The notes beneath the pieces are model-generated. The model saw only the letters and a list, made by a program, of their open reading frames with translations. It ran no database searches and was not told where the DNA came from. A program made the translations under genes and the position numbers. A DNA stretch of 64,000 nucleotides from Sinorhizobium garamanticum (GTDB taxonomy: Bacteria > Pseudomonadota > Alphaproteobacteria > Rhizobiales > Rhizobiaceae), in assembly GCF_029892065.1 (NCBI RefSeq), contig NZ_CP120374.1, positions 806,001 to 870,000 on the forward strand. The letters are read 5' to 3'. Shown one piece after another: positions 40,123 through 48,861 of the stretch; position 1 is the stretch's first letter; each line of letters opens with the position of its first letter.

Positions 40123-40769
40123 TGTGGGACTGGACATTCACATTCGAGATTCTGCCGGTCCTTGCTCGGGCGGCGATCATGACGGTCCAAGCGACCGCTC
40201 TCGGCTTCACTATCGCGGCGACACTCGGGCTTGTGCTCGCCTCCATCAGGCTGGCCTTTCCGGTTGCCGGCGTCGTGGTCACGGTATTGGTGGAACTCAT
40301 CCGGTCGACGCCCCTGCTTATCCAGATATTCTTCCTATACTTCGTCTTGCCCAAGGCGGGGATCGTGTTGGATGCGTTTACCGCGGGCGTGGCAGCGATA
40401 GGCATTCACTACGCCGCCTATTGCTCCGAGGTTTACCGGGCCGGATTCGAGAACGTACCGAGGGGGCAATGGGAGGCATCCATCGCTCTCAATCTGTCCC
40501 CGTGGAACACTTTCAAGGATATAATCCTACCTCAGGCTCTGCCTCCCGTCGTTCCCGCGCTCGGAAACTATCTGATCGCGCTTTTCAAGGAGACGCCCTT
40601 GCTCTCGGCCATTGCGGTCCTCGAGCTCATGCAGACCGCAAAGAACATCGGATCTGAAACCTTCCGCTATACCGAGCCCGTTACGCTCGTCGGGGTGTTC
40701 TTCCTTGTCATGAGTCTGGTTTCAGCGGGCATCATCCGGATGCTCGAATCCTGGTTGCAGCGGAGATAA
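40122..40769 (+). CDS. ehuD: Ectoine/hydroxyectoine ABC importer permease
   Basis: 215 residues with the same family architecture as EhuC. The coupling loop is NVPRGQWEASIALNLSPWNT, followed by KDIILPQALPPVVPALGNYL, and there are five predicted helices. It starts inside the EhuC stop (TGATG) and ends three bases before the ATPase gene. Paralogous with EhuC, it makes a heterodimeric channel. Confidence 0.88.
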   Translation: MWDWTFTFEILPVLARAAIMTVQATALGFTIAATLGLVLASIRLAFPVAGVVVTVLVELIRSTPLLIQIFFLYFVLPKAGIVLDAFTAGVAAIGIHYAAYCSEVYRAGFENVPRGQWEASIALNLSPWNTFKDIILPQALPPVVPALGNYLIALFKETPLLSAIAVLELMQTAKNIGSETFRYTEPVTLVGVFFLVMSLVSAGIIRMLESWLQRR

Positions 40770-40772
40770 AAG

Positions 40773-41552
40773 ATGAACGACATGCCAATGGTACGCTTCG
40801 AGAACGTTTCAAAACGCTACGGCCCGCTCACCGTTCTCGACAATCTCGACCTCGATATCGGCCGTGGCGAGAAGGTGTCGATCATCGGCCCCTCGGGCTC
40901 CGGCAAGACGACCGTCTTGCGCATGCTCATGACGCTGGAGGCCATCAATGATGGTGTCATCTGGGTCGATGGGGAACCGATGACGCATATGATGCAGAAC
41001 GGCAAGCTTGTGCCCGCGACCACCAAGCACATACGCCGGATCCGCGCGAAAATCGGCATGGTGTTCCAGTCCTTCAACCTCTTCCCGCACATGACGGCGA
41101 TGGGAAACTGCATCGAAGCGCCAATAACCGTGCTCGGAATGAAGCGTTCGGAGGCTGAGGAACGGGCGGCGGAGCTCCTGAACATGGTCGGCCTGTCCGC
41201 CAAGAAGGATCACTACCCGTCGCAGCTCTCGGGCGGACAGCAACAGCGTGTGGCAATCGCGCGGGCACTTGCAATGCGGCCGAAGATCATGCTGTTCGAC
41301 GAGGTAACGTCGGCGCTCGACCCGGAACTTGTGGGCGAAGTTCTGCAGGTTATAAGGAAGATCGGTCGCGAACACGACCTGACCATGCTCATGGTTACCC
41401 ACCAGATGGGCTTCGCCAAGGAGTTTTCGGACAGGGTGTGCTTCTTCTATCAAGGTAAGATTTGCGAACAGGGCGCCCCTGCGGAAATCTTTGGAAACCC
41501 CAAGAACGAAAGGACAAGGCAGTTTCTGAACGCTGTCTTGGAAGCAGGATAA
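40773..41552 (+). CDS. ehuA: Ectoine/hydroxyectoine ABC importer ATPase
   Basis: 259 residues: Walker A IIGPSGSGKTTVLRMLMTLE, Q loop MVFQSFNLFPHMTAMGN, signature QLSGGQQQRVAIARALAM, Walker B KIMLFDEVTSALDPE and switch MLMVTHQMGFAKEFSD. It energises EhuBCD. It lacks a C-terminal regulatory domain, as is usual for the amino-acid-type importer ATPases. The gene is followed after two bases by the TTG of the GntR regulator, so transport and regulation are one transcript. Confidence 0.9.
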   Translation: MNDMPMVRFENVSKRYGPLTVLDNLDLDIGRGEKVSIIGPSGSGKTTVLRMLMTLEAINDGVIWVDGEPMTHMMQNGKLVPATTKHIRRIRAKIGMVFQSFNLFPHMTAMGNCIEAPITVLGMKRSEAEERAAELLNMVGLSAKKDHYPSQLSGGQQQRVAIARALAMRPKIMLFDEVTSALDPELVGEVLQVIRKIGREHDLTMLMVTHQMGFAKEFSDRVCFFYQGKICEQGAPAEIFGNPKNERTRQFLNAVLEAG

Positions 41553-41554
41553 CC

Positions 41555-42286
41555 TTGCACCCCGAATTGCCCGCCAATACCGAAGTCAAGGAGTCCTTCC
41601 AGCCCGGATCGGTCAGGGAGAGGTTCGACCGGATATACCACACTCTCAGGGACCGTATCTGCATGCTCGAGTACGCGCCGAGCAGCCGCCTGTCTGAGGA
41701 AGAGTTGGCGAAGGAATTTTCCACCAGCCGCACGCCCGTAAGGCGTGTGCTGGCAAGGCTGGAGTCCGAGGGGCTGGTGGAATCGGTGCATGGCGTCGGG
41801 ACAATCGTGACCGACCCTGATATCAGCGAGTTGGTGCAGATCTATCATTTGCGCATGGAACTTGCGCTTCTGGTCGGCAAGCTTTCGCCGATTCCTCGCA
41901 GCGCCGAGGATCTGGAACGGATCAGGGCGCTGATAGCCCGCTGCGACGAGGAGATGAAAAATCCCACGCAGAAGGCATTCCTGCACCTGAACATGGCATT
42001 TTTTGACGAAATCAGGGCGTTCACAGGAAACCTGCCGCTGCGGGAGATCAGCGAGCGGCTCTACTATCAGGTCGTTCGCGTCGTCTTGAAAATGATGCCG
42101 AAGCTGGGATTGGCGGAAGAATTCTCGGCCTTTCGCAACGAGATGCAGGCCGTCCTTTCCGCCGCCGAAATCGGCGACTGGGAGGCGATCGGATATATTC
42201 GGCGGGCCCACATCTCGATGAGCTTCCACCGCATGATGGCCTACGCCGACAAGTCGGAACTGTCCGAAGGGCGTTCCAAGGCATGA
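41555..42286 (+). CDS. GntR-family (FCD-type) regulator of the ectoine island
   Basis: About 243 residues. A GntR winged helix (SRLSEEELAKEFSTSRTPVR then RVLARLESEGLVESV) is followed by an all-helical FCD-like ligand domain (LVQIYHLRMELALLVGKLSP, FLHLNMAFFDEIRAF). The frame is open from 41462, inside ehuA. The most plausible start is the TTG at 41555, two bases after the ehuA stop. It overlaps the Lrp-type gene (ATGA). It is not the MocR-type EnuR described for other ectoine clusters, so a different inducer-sensing mode is likely. Targets are inferred from position. Confidence 0.8.
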   Translation: MHPELPANTEVKESFQPGSVRERFDRIYHTLRDRICMLEYAPSSRLSEEELAKEFSTSRTPVRRVLARLESEGLVESVHGVGTIVTDPDISELVQIYHLRMELALLVGKLSPIPRSAEDLERIRALIARCDEEMKNPTQKAFLHLNMAFFDEIRAFTGNLPLREISERLYYQVVRVVLKMMPKLGLAEEFSAFRNEMQAVLSAAEIGDWEAIGYIRRAHISMSFHRMMAYADKSELSEGRSKA

Positions 42287-42768
42287 TCAAACTTGACGCC
42301 ATTGATTTGCGCATCCTGGAAGCGATCCAGAAGGATGGAAGAATTACCAAGCTGGCGCTTGCCGAGAAGGCGGGGCTGTCGCCAACGCCTTGCTGGCTGA
42401 GGCTGAGGAAACTCGAAAAGGCCGGCATAGTCACGGGTTATCACGCACGGCTCGCGATGCGCCGAGTGGCTCCCGTCACGAGCGTTCTCACCGAGATCAC
42501 GCTCGGCAACCACCGCCAGACCGATTTCGAACGCTTCGAGCGCGTCGTCGCCTCGATCCCCGAAATCGTCGCCTGCTGGTCGGTCGGCGGAGGCGTCGAC
42601 TACATTCTGAAAATCATGACACCCGACGTCGACGCCTACCAGCGGCTCATGGATGGCTTGCTGGATCGCGAGTTGGGCATAGACCGCTATTTCACCTACA
42701 TCGTCACCAAGACGGTCAAGGAAGAAACCCTGCTGCCGCTCGCCAGCCTGCTGTCTCACACACCATAG
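42283..42768 (+). CDS. Lrp/AsnC-family regulator (DoeX-like)
   Basis: 161 residues: a helix-turn-helix (DLRILEAIQKDGRITKLALA, GLSPTPCWLRLRKLEKAG) and an AsnC/RAM ligand-binding domain (SIPEIVACWSVGGGVDYILK). Ectoine-degradation clusters in Halomonas and relatives include an Lrp/AsnC regulator (DoeX), and some island relatives have the same. It probably responds to a diaminobutyrate-type amino acid and acts with the overlapping GntR protein. Function here is inferred from neighbours. Confidence 0.85.
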   Translation: MIKLDAIDLRILEAIQKDGRITKLALAEKAGLSPTPCWLRLRKLEKAGIVTGYHARLAMRRVAPVTSVLTEITLGNHRQTDFERFERVVASIPEIVACWSVGGGVDYILKIMTPDVDAYQRLMDGLLDRELGIDRYFTYIVTKTVKEETLLPLASLLSHTP

Positions 42769-42886
42769 ACAATCCGGCTCTACTGCCTCGGTTATTTAGT
42801 CCAACTCTCTGCCGTATGTGCCCGGAATAGACAACTTCTCTCCCCGTTGCAGTCCAGACTTCCCGCAACAAGAGAGGAGATCGGAT

Positions 42887-44383
42887 ATGACTGCTGTTTT
42901 CGCGCGCACGACCTTCCATGACGCATTGAACCACCTCAATGATCGGCAGCTCTTACGAGAGCTCGCCTATGTCGGAGGGCGTTGGGTTGCCGGGCGTGAT
43001 GGCAAGGCCTTCGAAGTTTCAGACCCGGCAACCGGAGCGACGCTTTCCTGGATCGCTTCGCTCGACGCCGTCCAAACTTCGGAAGCCGTCGATGTCGCTG
43101 CCAAGGCTTTCCCGGCGTGGCGCAACATGCTGCCGCAAGCACGCGCCGCCATTCTGCGCAAGTGGTACGAGCTGATGCTTGCCGCCAAGGAGGATCTCGC
43201 CCTGCTGATGACACTGGAGCAGGGCAAACCGCTTGCGGAATCCCGCGGCGAAATCGACTACGCCGCCTCCTTCATCGAATGGTATGCCGAGGAAGGCAAG
43301 CGGCTCAACGCCGAGAGCGTGACGAGCCATCTGCCGGGCGCGGAAATGATCGTGCGCCGCGAAGCACTCGGCGTGGTCGGCATCGTCACGCCCTGGAATT
43401 TCCCCTCGGCGATGATCACCCGAAAGGCGGCCGGTGCGCTCGCTGCCGGCTGCACTGTCGTTGCTCACCCCTCCTCCGAGACGCCGCTTTCCGCCCTGGC
43501 GCTTGCGGAACTCGGCGAGCGCGCCGGTCTTCCGGCCGGAGTCTTCAACGTTGTCACCGGTGATGCTGCGACCATTGTTGGCCGCCTGTGCGAGGAGCCC
43601 CGCGTCCGCGCCATGAGCTTCACCGGCTCCACTGAGATCGGCAAGCTGATCGCCCGCCAGTGCGCTCCGACGATGAAGCGGCTGGTGATGGAACTCGGCG
43701 GCCATGCGCCGCTCATCGTGTTCGCCGATGCCAACGTGGAGAAGGCGGCAGACATCGCAATCGCCGCAAAGTTCGCGACCTCTGGGCAGGACTGCCTCGC
43801 GGCAAACCGGATCTATGTCGAACGGCCGATCCTGAAAGCCTTCAACGAGGCTTTCGCTGCACGCGTTTCCCGTCTTAAAGTCGGTGCGGGGCTCGCACAA
43901 GACACGGACATCGGACCGCTCATGCATGAGCGCGCCATCGCCAAAGTAGAGGAGCAAGTCGCCGACGCGCTGAAATGCGGCGCGAAACTCGCGATCGGCG
44001 GCAAGCGGCACGCCGCAGGACCGCTGTTCTTCCAGCCGACCGTGCTCACCGATGTGCCCGACGACGCGCTAATCATGCGCGAAGAGACATTCGGCCCCGT
44101 GGCCGCCGTCACCGCATTCGACAGCGAGGATGAGGTGATCGCTCGGGCGAACAACACCGAATATGCCCTCGTGGCCTATGTCGTCACCGAAAACGGCGCT
44201 CGCCAGCTGCGGCTCGCACGCGCGCTCGAGTACGGTATGGTGGCAATCAACCGGGTGAAGATCACCGGCGGACCGATCCCCTTCGGCGGTTGGAAGCAGT
44301 CCGGCCTGGCACGCGAGGGCTCACGCCATGGCATGGAGGCCTTCACCGAACTCAAATATCTCTGCATCGACACTGCCGCCTGA
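42887..44383 (+). CDS. doeC: NAD(P)-dependent aldehyde dehydrogenase (DoeC-like / succinate-semialdehyde type)
   Basis: About 498 residues, an ALDH-superfamily enzyme close to succinate-semialdehyde dehydrogenases. Visible are the coenzyme loop FTGSTEIGKLIARQCAPTMK, the general-base Glu in VMELGGHAPLIVF and the catalytic Cys in TSGQDCLAANRIYVE. In the Doe pathway DoeC oxidises aspartate semialdehyde, made by DoeD, to aspartate. Sequence alone does not separate this from succinate semialdehyde. The adjacent DoeD-like transaminase favours DoeC. ATG 42887 follows AGAGAGGAGA. Confidence 0.85.
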   Translation: MTAVFARTTFHDALNHLNDRQLLRELAYVGGRWVAGRDGKAFEVSDPATGATLSWIASLDAVQTSEAVDVAAKAFPAWRNMLPQARAAILRKWYELMLAAKEDLALLMTLEQGKPLAESRGEIDYAASFIEWYAEEGKRLNAESVTSHLPGAEMIVRREALGVVGIVTPWNFPSAMITRKAAGALAAGCTVVAHPSSETPLSALALAELGERAGLPAGVFNVVTGDAATIVGRLCEEPRVRAMSFTGSTEIGKLIARQCAPTMKRLVMELGGHAPLIVFADANVEKAADIAIAAKFATSGQDCLAANRIYVERPILKAFNEAFAARVSRLKVGAGLAQDTDIGPLMHERAIAKVEEQVADALKCGAKLAIGGKRHAAGPLFFQPTVLTDVPDDALIMREETFGPVAAVTAFDSEDEVIARANNTEYALVAYVVTENGARQLRLARALEYGMVAINRVKITGGPIPFGGWKQSGLAREGSRHGMEAFTELKYLCIDTAA

Positions 44384-44407
44384 ACGGATTTGACGAAAGG
44401 AAAGACC

Positions 44408-45787
44408 ATGCTCGAAAAAAGCAACGAACTCACCGCCTGGGACCGCGACCATTTCTTCCATCCGTCCACGCATATGGGCATGCATGCGCGCGGCGAGACC
44501 CCGACACGGGTCATCGGCGGCGGCGAAGGCGTTTACATCACCGACGTTGCCGGCAAGCGCAGCCTTGACGCCTTCGCTGGCCTCTACTGCGTCAATGTCG
44601 GCTATGGCCGGCAGAAGATAGCCGAGGCGATCGCCGAACAGGCGAAGAACCTCGCCTACTATCACGCCTATGTTGGCCACGGCACCGAGGCGTCGATCCG
44701 GCTCTCCAAGATGATCATCGATCGTGCGCCGAAAGGCATGAGCCGCGTCTATTTCGGCCTCTCCGGCTCCGATGCCAACGAGACCAACATCAAGCTCATC
44801 TGGTACTACAACAACATGCTCGACAGGCCCGAGAAGAAGAAGATCATTTCGCGCTGGCGCGGCTATCATGGTTCAGGTGTCATGACCGGCTCGCTGACCG
44901 GCCTTCAGCTTTTCCACAATGCCTTCGACCTGCCGCGCGCACCGATCCTGCACACCGAGGCGCCCTATTATTTCCGCCGTCCGGACCGCTCAATGAACGA
45001 AGAGCAGTTCTCGCAATATTGCGCCGACAAACTGGAGGAAATGATTCTTGCCGAAGGGCCGGAAACGATCGCGGCCTTCATCGGTGAGCCGATCCTTGGT
45101 ACAGGCGGCATTGTGCCGCCGCCGAAGGGCTATTGGCAGAAGATCCAGGCGGTGCTTTCGAAATACGACATCCTGCTCGTCGCCGACGAGGTCGTCACGG
45201 GTTTTGGCCGTCTGGGGACGATGTTCGGCTCCGATCACTATGGCATCAAGCCGGATCTCATCACCATCGCCAAAGGCCTGACCTCGGCCTATGCGCCGCT
45301 TTCCGGCAGCATCGTCTCGGAAAAAATGTGGCAGGTGCTGGTGCAGGGATCGGACGAACTCGGCCCGATCGGCCATGGCTGGACCTATTCCGCCCACCCG
45401 ATCTGCGCTGCCGCCGGAATCGCCAATCTCGAACTGATCGATGAACTCGGCATTGTCGAGAACGCCGGTTCGACCGGAGCATATTTCCGATCCGAACTTG
45501 CAAAGGCGCTCTCTGAGCACAGCCACGTCGGCGAAGTGCGCGGAGATGGTTTGATGGCGGCCGTCGAATTCGTCGAGGACCGGGACGATCGGAAATTCTT
45601 CGATCCTGCGCAGAAGATCGGCCCGAAGGTGGCGACTGCGCTGGCAGAGCGTGGCGTCCTTGGCCGGGCGATGCCGCAGGGCGACATCCTGGGCTTTGCC
45701 CCGCCGCTTTGCCTGACGCGCGATGAGGCCGACATTGTCGTGAAGGCGGCAGTCGGCGCCATCTCTGAAGTCCTCGGCAACAAATAA
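44408..45787 (+). CDS. doeD: Class III transaminase (DoeD-like, diaminobutyrate transaminase)
   Basis: About 459 residues, PLP fold type I, class III. It has VYFGLSGSDANETNIKLIWY (PLP phosphate region), LLVADEVVTGFGRLGTMFGS (Asp that binds the pyridine nitrogen) and the Schiff-base lysine in DLITIAKGLTSAYAPLSG. In ectoine breakdown DoeD moves an amino group from diaminobutyrate to give aspartate semialdehyde. I start at ATG 44408, preceded by AAAGGAAAG. It is the last gene of the rightward operon, and hairpins follow the stop. Confidence 0.88.
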   Translation: MLEKSNELTAWDRDHFFHPSTHMGMHARGETPTRVIGGGEGVYITDVAGKRSLDAFAGLYCVNVGYGRQKIAEAIAEQAKNLAYYHAYVGHGTEASIRLSKMIIDRAPKGMSRVYFGLSGSDANETNIKLIWYYNNMLDRPEKKKIISRWRGYHGSGVMTGSLTGLQLFHNAFDLPRAPILHTEAPYYFRRPDRSMNEEQFSQYCADKLEEMILAEGPETIAAFIGEPILGTGGIVPPPKGYWQKIQAVLSKYDILLVADEVVTGFGRLGTMFGSDHYGIKPDLITIAKGLTSAYAPLSGSIVSEKMWQVLVQGSDELGPIGHGWTYSAHPICAAAGIANLELIDELGIVENAGSTGAYFRSELAKALSEHSHVGEVRGDGLMAAVEFVEDRDDRKFFDPAQKIGPKVATALAERGVLGRAMPQGDILGFAPPLCLTRDEADIVVKAAVGAISEVLGNK

Positions 45788-45841
45788 CGACCCGAGTTCC
45801 GGTCGTTCAAATCTGACGGAGCGCTGGCTACGGCGCTCCGT
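45786..45841. terminator. Two hairpins between convergent doeD and VOC genes
   Basis: aacgacc (45786-45792) pairs with ggtcgtt (45801-45807). acggagcgc (45816-45824) pairs perfectly with gcgctccgt (45833-45841). They directly follow the doeD stop and precede the stop of the oppositely oriented gene at 45876. T runs are absent, so termination may be inefficient or Rho-assisted. A bidirectional role is plausible. Confidence 0.55.
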
Positions 45842-45875
45842 AAGCGTGCGGGCCCAACTGGATCGCCATCCCCCA

Positions 45876-46259
45876 TCAGAGACCGGCGGGCTGAAACAAC
45901 TCGACGAAATTGCCGGACGGGTCGATCAACAGGATCTGTGATCCGCCGGGTCCGGTCACGATGTCGTTGCGGAACGTGGCGCCGGCGGCTCGCAGTCGGG
46001 CGACCTCGGCGGCCAAATCATCGACAATGAGGTGAATCCGATTCCAGCCGCCCGGTTGAGGACGCTCGCCGTCAGGCATCGGTCGTCCCGCAGAGCTCAA
46101 GGGGCCACTCAGCAACAGCCGCAGGGCTCCCCGCTTGACGTCCGCGAAGGCCGGAGCGTGGTTGGAGAGAAGTGAAAAGCCCAGATACTTCGTGTACCAT
46201 TCGACAGAAGCCTCGACGTCATCAACCATGTAGCGCACGTTGACGGTTGTTTCCGACAT
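45876..46259 (-). CDS. VOC (glyoxalase/bleomycin-resistance) family protein
   Basis: About 127 residues, one pair of beta-alpha-beta-beta-beta modules: VNVRYMVDDVEASVEWYTKY at the start and SQILLIDPSGNFVELFQPAG at the end, where the Glu is a usual metal ligand. Members include glyoxalases, dioxygenases and drug-binding proteins. The sequence does not show which. Start ATG 46259 with GGGAGGAAGG upstream. The longer frame to 46283 lacks a site. It is transcribed towards doeD and has no operon partners. Confidence 0.8.
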   Translation of the reverse strand: MSETTVNVRYMVDDVEASVEWYTKYLGFSLLSNHAPAFADVKRGALRLLLSGPLSSAGRPMPDGERPQPGGWNRIHLIVDDLAAEVARLRAAGATFRNDIVTGPGGSQILLIDPSGNFVELFQPAGL

Positions 46260-46378
46260 GCCTTCCTCCCGATCCGAGTTCACCGAGCAGATTGACGTCC
46301 GTACTCTACGACAAGGATCACGGAAGCGGAAATTCTCAGCCGAGAACTCGGGCTGGCAACCAGACGCCCTCCGTCCGA

Positions 46379-47512
46379 TCAGGCCGCCGCAGGGTCGAGA
46401 AGCGCCATGTCGATATCAGTCATCTCGACGCGACGATCGAAAGCGATGCCGGTTCCATCGAACAGGTGGCAATCAGCGGCACGAATCCCGGTCCTCACCT
46501 CTTCGTCCGCCCGGATCGCAGCGGTCCCCGGCAACATGGCGCAATAATTCTCCCCCTCACCTCCGAGCGATGCATAGGCAACCGTATGCGCGCCGAGGCG
46601 CTCGATGACCGAGGGTGTGACCGTCAACGTCAGGTCGCCGGAACCGATCTGGATATGCTCGGGGCGCACGCCGAGGGTCAAGGTCGCACCGGCCATGCCG
46701 CCCCGCGGCGTCACCGGAATGATCGCCGTCTGGCCCTTGTACTCGACCTCGACGCCGGCGTCGCCGACGCTCTTGCAGGTGACCGGCAGGAAGTTCATTT
46801 TCGGGTTGCCGATGAAGCCGGCCACGAAGGTGTTGGCCGGCTTGTGGTAGAGTTCAAGCGGCGCGCCCGTCTGGGCGATCTCTCCGGCGTTCAGCACAAC
46901 GATCCGGTCCGCCATCGTCATCGCTTCGACCTGGTCGTGCGTGACGTAGATCATCGTTGCCTTCAGCTGCCGGTGCAGTTTCGCCAGTTCGATGCGCATG
47001 TCGGCACGCAAGGCCGCATCAAGGTTCGACAGCGGCTCGTCGAAGAGAAAGATCTTCGGCTCGCGCACGATCGCCCGGCCGATCGCGACGCGCTGGCGTT
47101 GGCCGCCGGAAAGCATGCCGGGCTTCTGCTGCAGCCGCTGATCGAGATGAAGAATGCGCGCCGCATGCTCGACCTTGGCCTTGAGCTTCTCGTCGGGCAT
47201 CTTTTCCACGCGCAGCGGAAAGGCGATGTTCTCGAACACAGTCATGTGCGGATAGAGAGCATAGGACTGGAAGACCATGGCGATGCCGCGCTTGACCGGC
47301 GGCAAGTCGTTGACACGCTTGCCATCGATGACGATGTCGCCCGCCGTCGTCTCGTCGAGCCCCGCGATCATTCTGAGCAACGTGGACTTGCCGCAGCCCG
47401 ATGGACCGACGAAGACCACGAACTCGCCGTTCCTGACTTCGAGCTCGACGCCCTTCAGCACTTCGTAGGTGCCGTAGAATTTCTGAACCTTTTTGAGATT
47501 GAGCTGTCCCAA
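46379..47512 (-). CDS. MalK/UgpC-type ABC importer ATPase
   Basis: About 377 residues: Walker [38 protein letters not shown], signature [20 protein letters not shown], Walker [17 protein letters not shown], and a C-terminal TOBE/OB regulatory domain ([20 protein letters not shown]). The frame begins with a GTG at 47536. The TTG at 47512, eight bases after GGAG, directly precedes the conserved N terminus ([20 protein letters not shown]), so I use it. It serves the importer encoded just upstream on the same strand, behind an intrinsic-terminator-like hairpin. Confidence 0.88.
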   Translation of the reverse strand: MGQLNLKKVQKFYGTYEVLKGVELEVRNGEFVVFVGPSGCGKSTLLRMIAGLDETTAGDIVIDGKRVNDLPPVKRGIAMVFQSYALYPHMTVFENIAFPLRVEKMPDEKLKAKVEHAARILHLDQRLQQKPGMLSGGQRQRVAIGRAIVREPKIFLFDEPLSNLDAALRADMRIELAKLHRQLKATMIYVTHDQVEAMTMADRIVVLNAGEIAQTGAPLELYHKPANTFVAGFIGNPKMNFLPVTCKSVGDAGVEVEYKGQTAIIPVTPRGGMAGATLTLGVRPEHIQIGSGDLTLTVTPSVIERLGAHTVAYASLGGEGENYCAMLPGTAAIRADEEVRTGIRAADCHLFDGTGIAFDRRVEMTDIDMALLDPAAA

Positions 47513-47553
47513 GAATCTGTCTCCGGCCACCGGCACGAGGCGGCTCTGCCGCC

Positions 47554-47596
47554 AAAAAAATAAGCGGAGACCGCGGGCTGACGCTCCGCGGCCTCC
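47554..47596 (-). terminator. Terminator-like hairpin between binding-protein and ATPase genes
   Basis: On the minus strand ggaggccgcgg and ccgcggtctcc (complements of 47586-47596 and 47566-47576) pair with one mismatch around a 9-base loop, followed by a run of seven Ts (47554-47560 read in reverse). It lies 8 bases after the binding-protein stop. It probably attenuates transcription so that the ATPase is made in lower amount. Confidence 0.75.
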
Positions 47597-47603
47597 GTCG
47601 AGC

Positions 47604-48833
47604 TTACTTGTACTCTTCGAGTTCGCCGGCAGCCTTCTTCAAGGCATCGGCCGGTTCCGCCTTGCCGGTGACGACCGACTGGACCATGTCGATCATCGCG
47701 TTCTGAAAGCCTTTGTAATCCGTGAAGAGCGGTTCCGGGCCACCATAGGCGATGCCGTCGATCAACGGCTTCCAGGACGCGTCGGCCTTGACGAATTCAT
47801 CGACCTTCGGAGACGGGCGCAGCGGCGTCAGGCCTGCGCCGCCCTGCAGCTCATATTCGCCCTGCGGTCCCGGGGAGGTGATAAACTTCGCGAATTCGAT
47901 CGCCTTTTCCTCGACGCCGGTACCCTTGAAGATCGCCAGGCTGTCGGTGATCAGCAAGGTGCCTTCGCCCTTGGCCGAGGGGCCGAGCGGCAACGGTGCG
48001 ATGCCCCAGTTGATCTTCGTTTCCTTGAGCAGCGCAGCCGCCCCGGAGCCCGACTGGATCATGCCAGCCTTGCCGTCAAGGAAGATGGCACGAATTTCGT
48101 TCTGCTCGTAAGCGGTCGCCCCTTCGACCGAATAGGGCATGATGTCCTTGTAGGCCTGCAGCGCCGCCAGCACTTCCGGGCTGTCCATGACGATCTTGTC
48201 GCCGTCGATGACCTTGCCGTTGTTGGTGTAAACCCAGTGCATGAACTGGTGCATCGTGTTGTCGAAGGTCTTGGCCGGCAGACCATAGCCCGCGATGCCG
48301 GTCTTTTCCTTGATCTGCTTCGCAAAGGCGATCTCTTCGGCCCAGGTTTTCGGCGGCGTTTCCGGGTCGAGGCCCGCCTGCTTGAAGAGGTCCTTGTTCC
48401 AATAGAGCGCCTTGGTCGAAAAGGCGATCGGCACGCCCCACTGGTTATCCTCGAAGGTCACGGTGTCGACGATGTTCGGATAGTAGCTCTTCTTCTCTTC
48501 CTCGGTCATCGGAACCGGAACGATCATATCGTTCTCGGCGAACTCCTTGAGGGTGCGGGAGCCCACATAGGCCATGCCGACTGGCGTACCGGCCGCGGCA
48601 AGCGTCGTCGCCTTGTCCTGGCACTGAGCCCAGCCGACGACTTCCGGCACCACCTTCCAGCCGGCGTTCTTGCCTTCCCATTCCTTGATGTATTTCTCGT
48701 GGATCGGATCGATCTTGTCGCCGCAATAGATCCAGCTGATCTCCTGGTCGGCGGCCTGCGCGGCAACGCTCCCGAGCGCGGTCGATCCGAGCAAGGCCAG
48801 CGTTAGAAAAGCAGTCTTGTAAGCAATGGTCAC
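47604..48833 (-). CDS. Sugar-type (SBP_bac_1) ABC importer binding protein
   Basis: 409 residues. A signal peptide ([20 protein letters not shown], cleavage after AQA) is followed by a MalE/UgpB-like protein: [40 protein letters not shown] and [20 protein letters not shown]. It delivers a sugar, polyol or similar solute to the two permeases encoded downstream. GTG start at 48833 with AAGGGGAA upstream. Order in the transcript is Gfo/Idh dehydrogenase, two permeases, this protein, then the ATPase, so the substrate is probably oxidised by the dehydrogenase after uptake. The ligand is unknown. Confidence 0.87.
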   Translation of the reverse strand: MTIAYKTAFLTLALLGSTALGSVAAQAADQEISWIYCGDKIDPIHEKYIKEWEGKNAGWKVVPEVVGWAQCQDKATTLAAAGTPVGMAYVGSRTLKEFAENDMIVPVPMTEEEKKSYYPNIVDTVTFEDNQWGVPIAFSTKALYWNKDLFKQAGLDPETPPKTWAEEIAFAKQIKEKTGIAGYGLPAKTFDNTMHQFMHWVYTNNGKVIDGDKIVMDSPEVLAALQAYKDIMPYSVEGATAYEQNEIRAIFLDGKAGMIQSGSGAAALLKETKINWGIAPLPLGPSAKGEGTLLITDSLAIFKGTGVEEKAIEFAKFITSPGPQGEYELQGGAGLTPLRPSPKVDEFVKADASWKPLIDGIAYGGPEPLFTDYKGFQNAMIDMVQSVVTGKAEPADALKKAAGELEEYK

Positions 48834-48861
48834 GATGGAATTCCCCTTCTCTGGTGGTTGC

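Noticed and set aside
42887..44383. Firm assignment as GABA-pathway succinate-semialdehyde dehydrogenase (gabD)
   Set aside because: The protein resembles gabD products, but the DoeD-like transaminase and Ehu importer favour aspartate semialdehyde. Both remain possible.
46247..48806. Two long plus-strand frames opposite the MalK-type ATPase and its binding protein
   Set aside because: They mirror confident minus-strand genes with the composition of antisense shadows and no ribosome binding sites.
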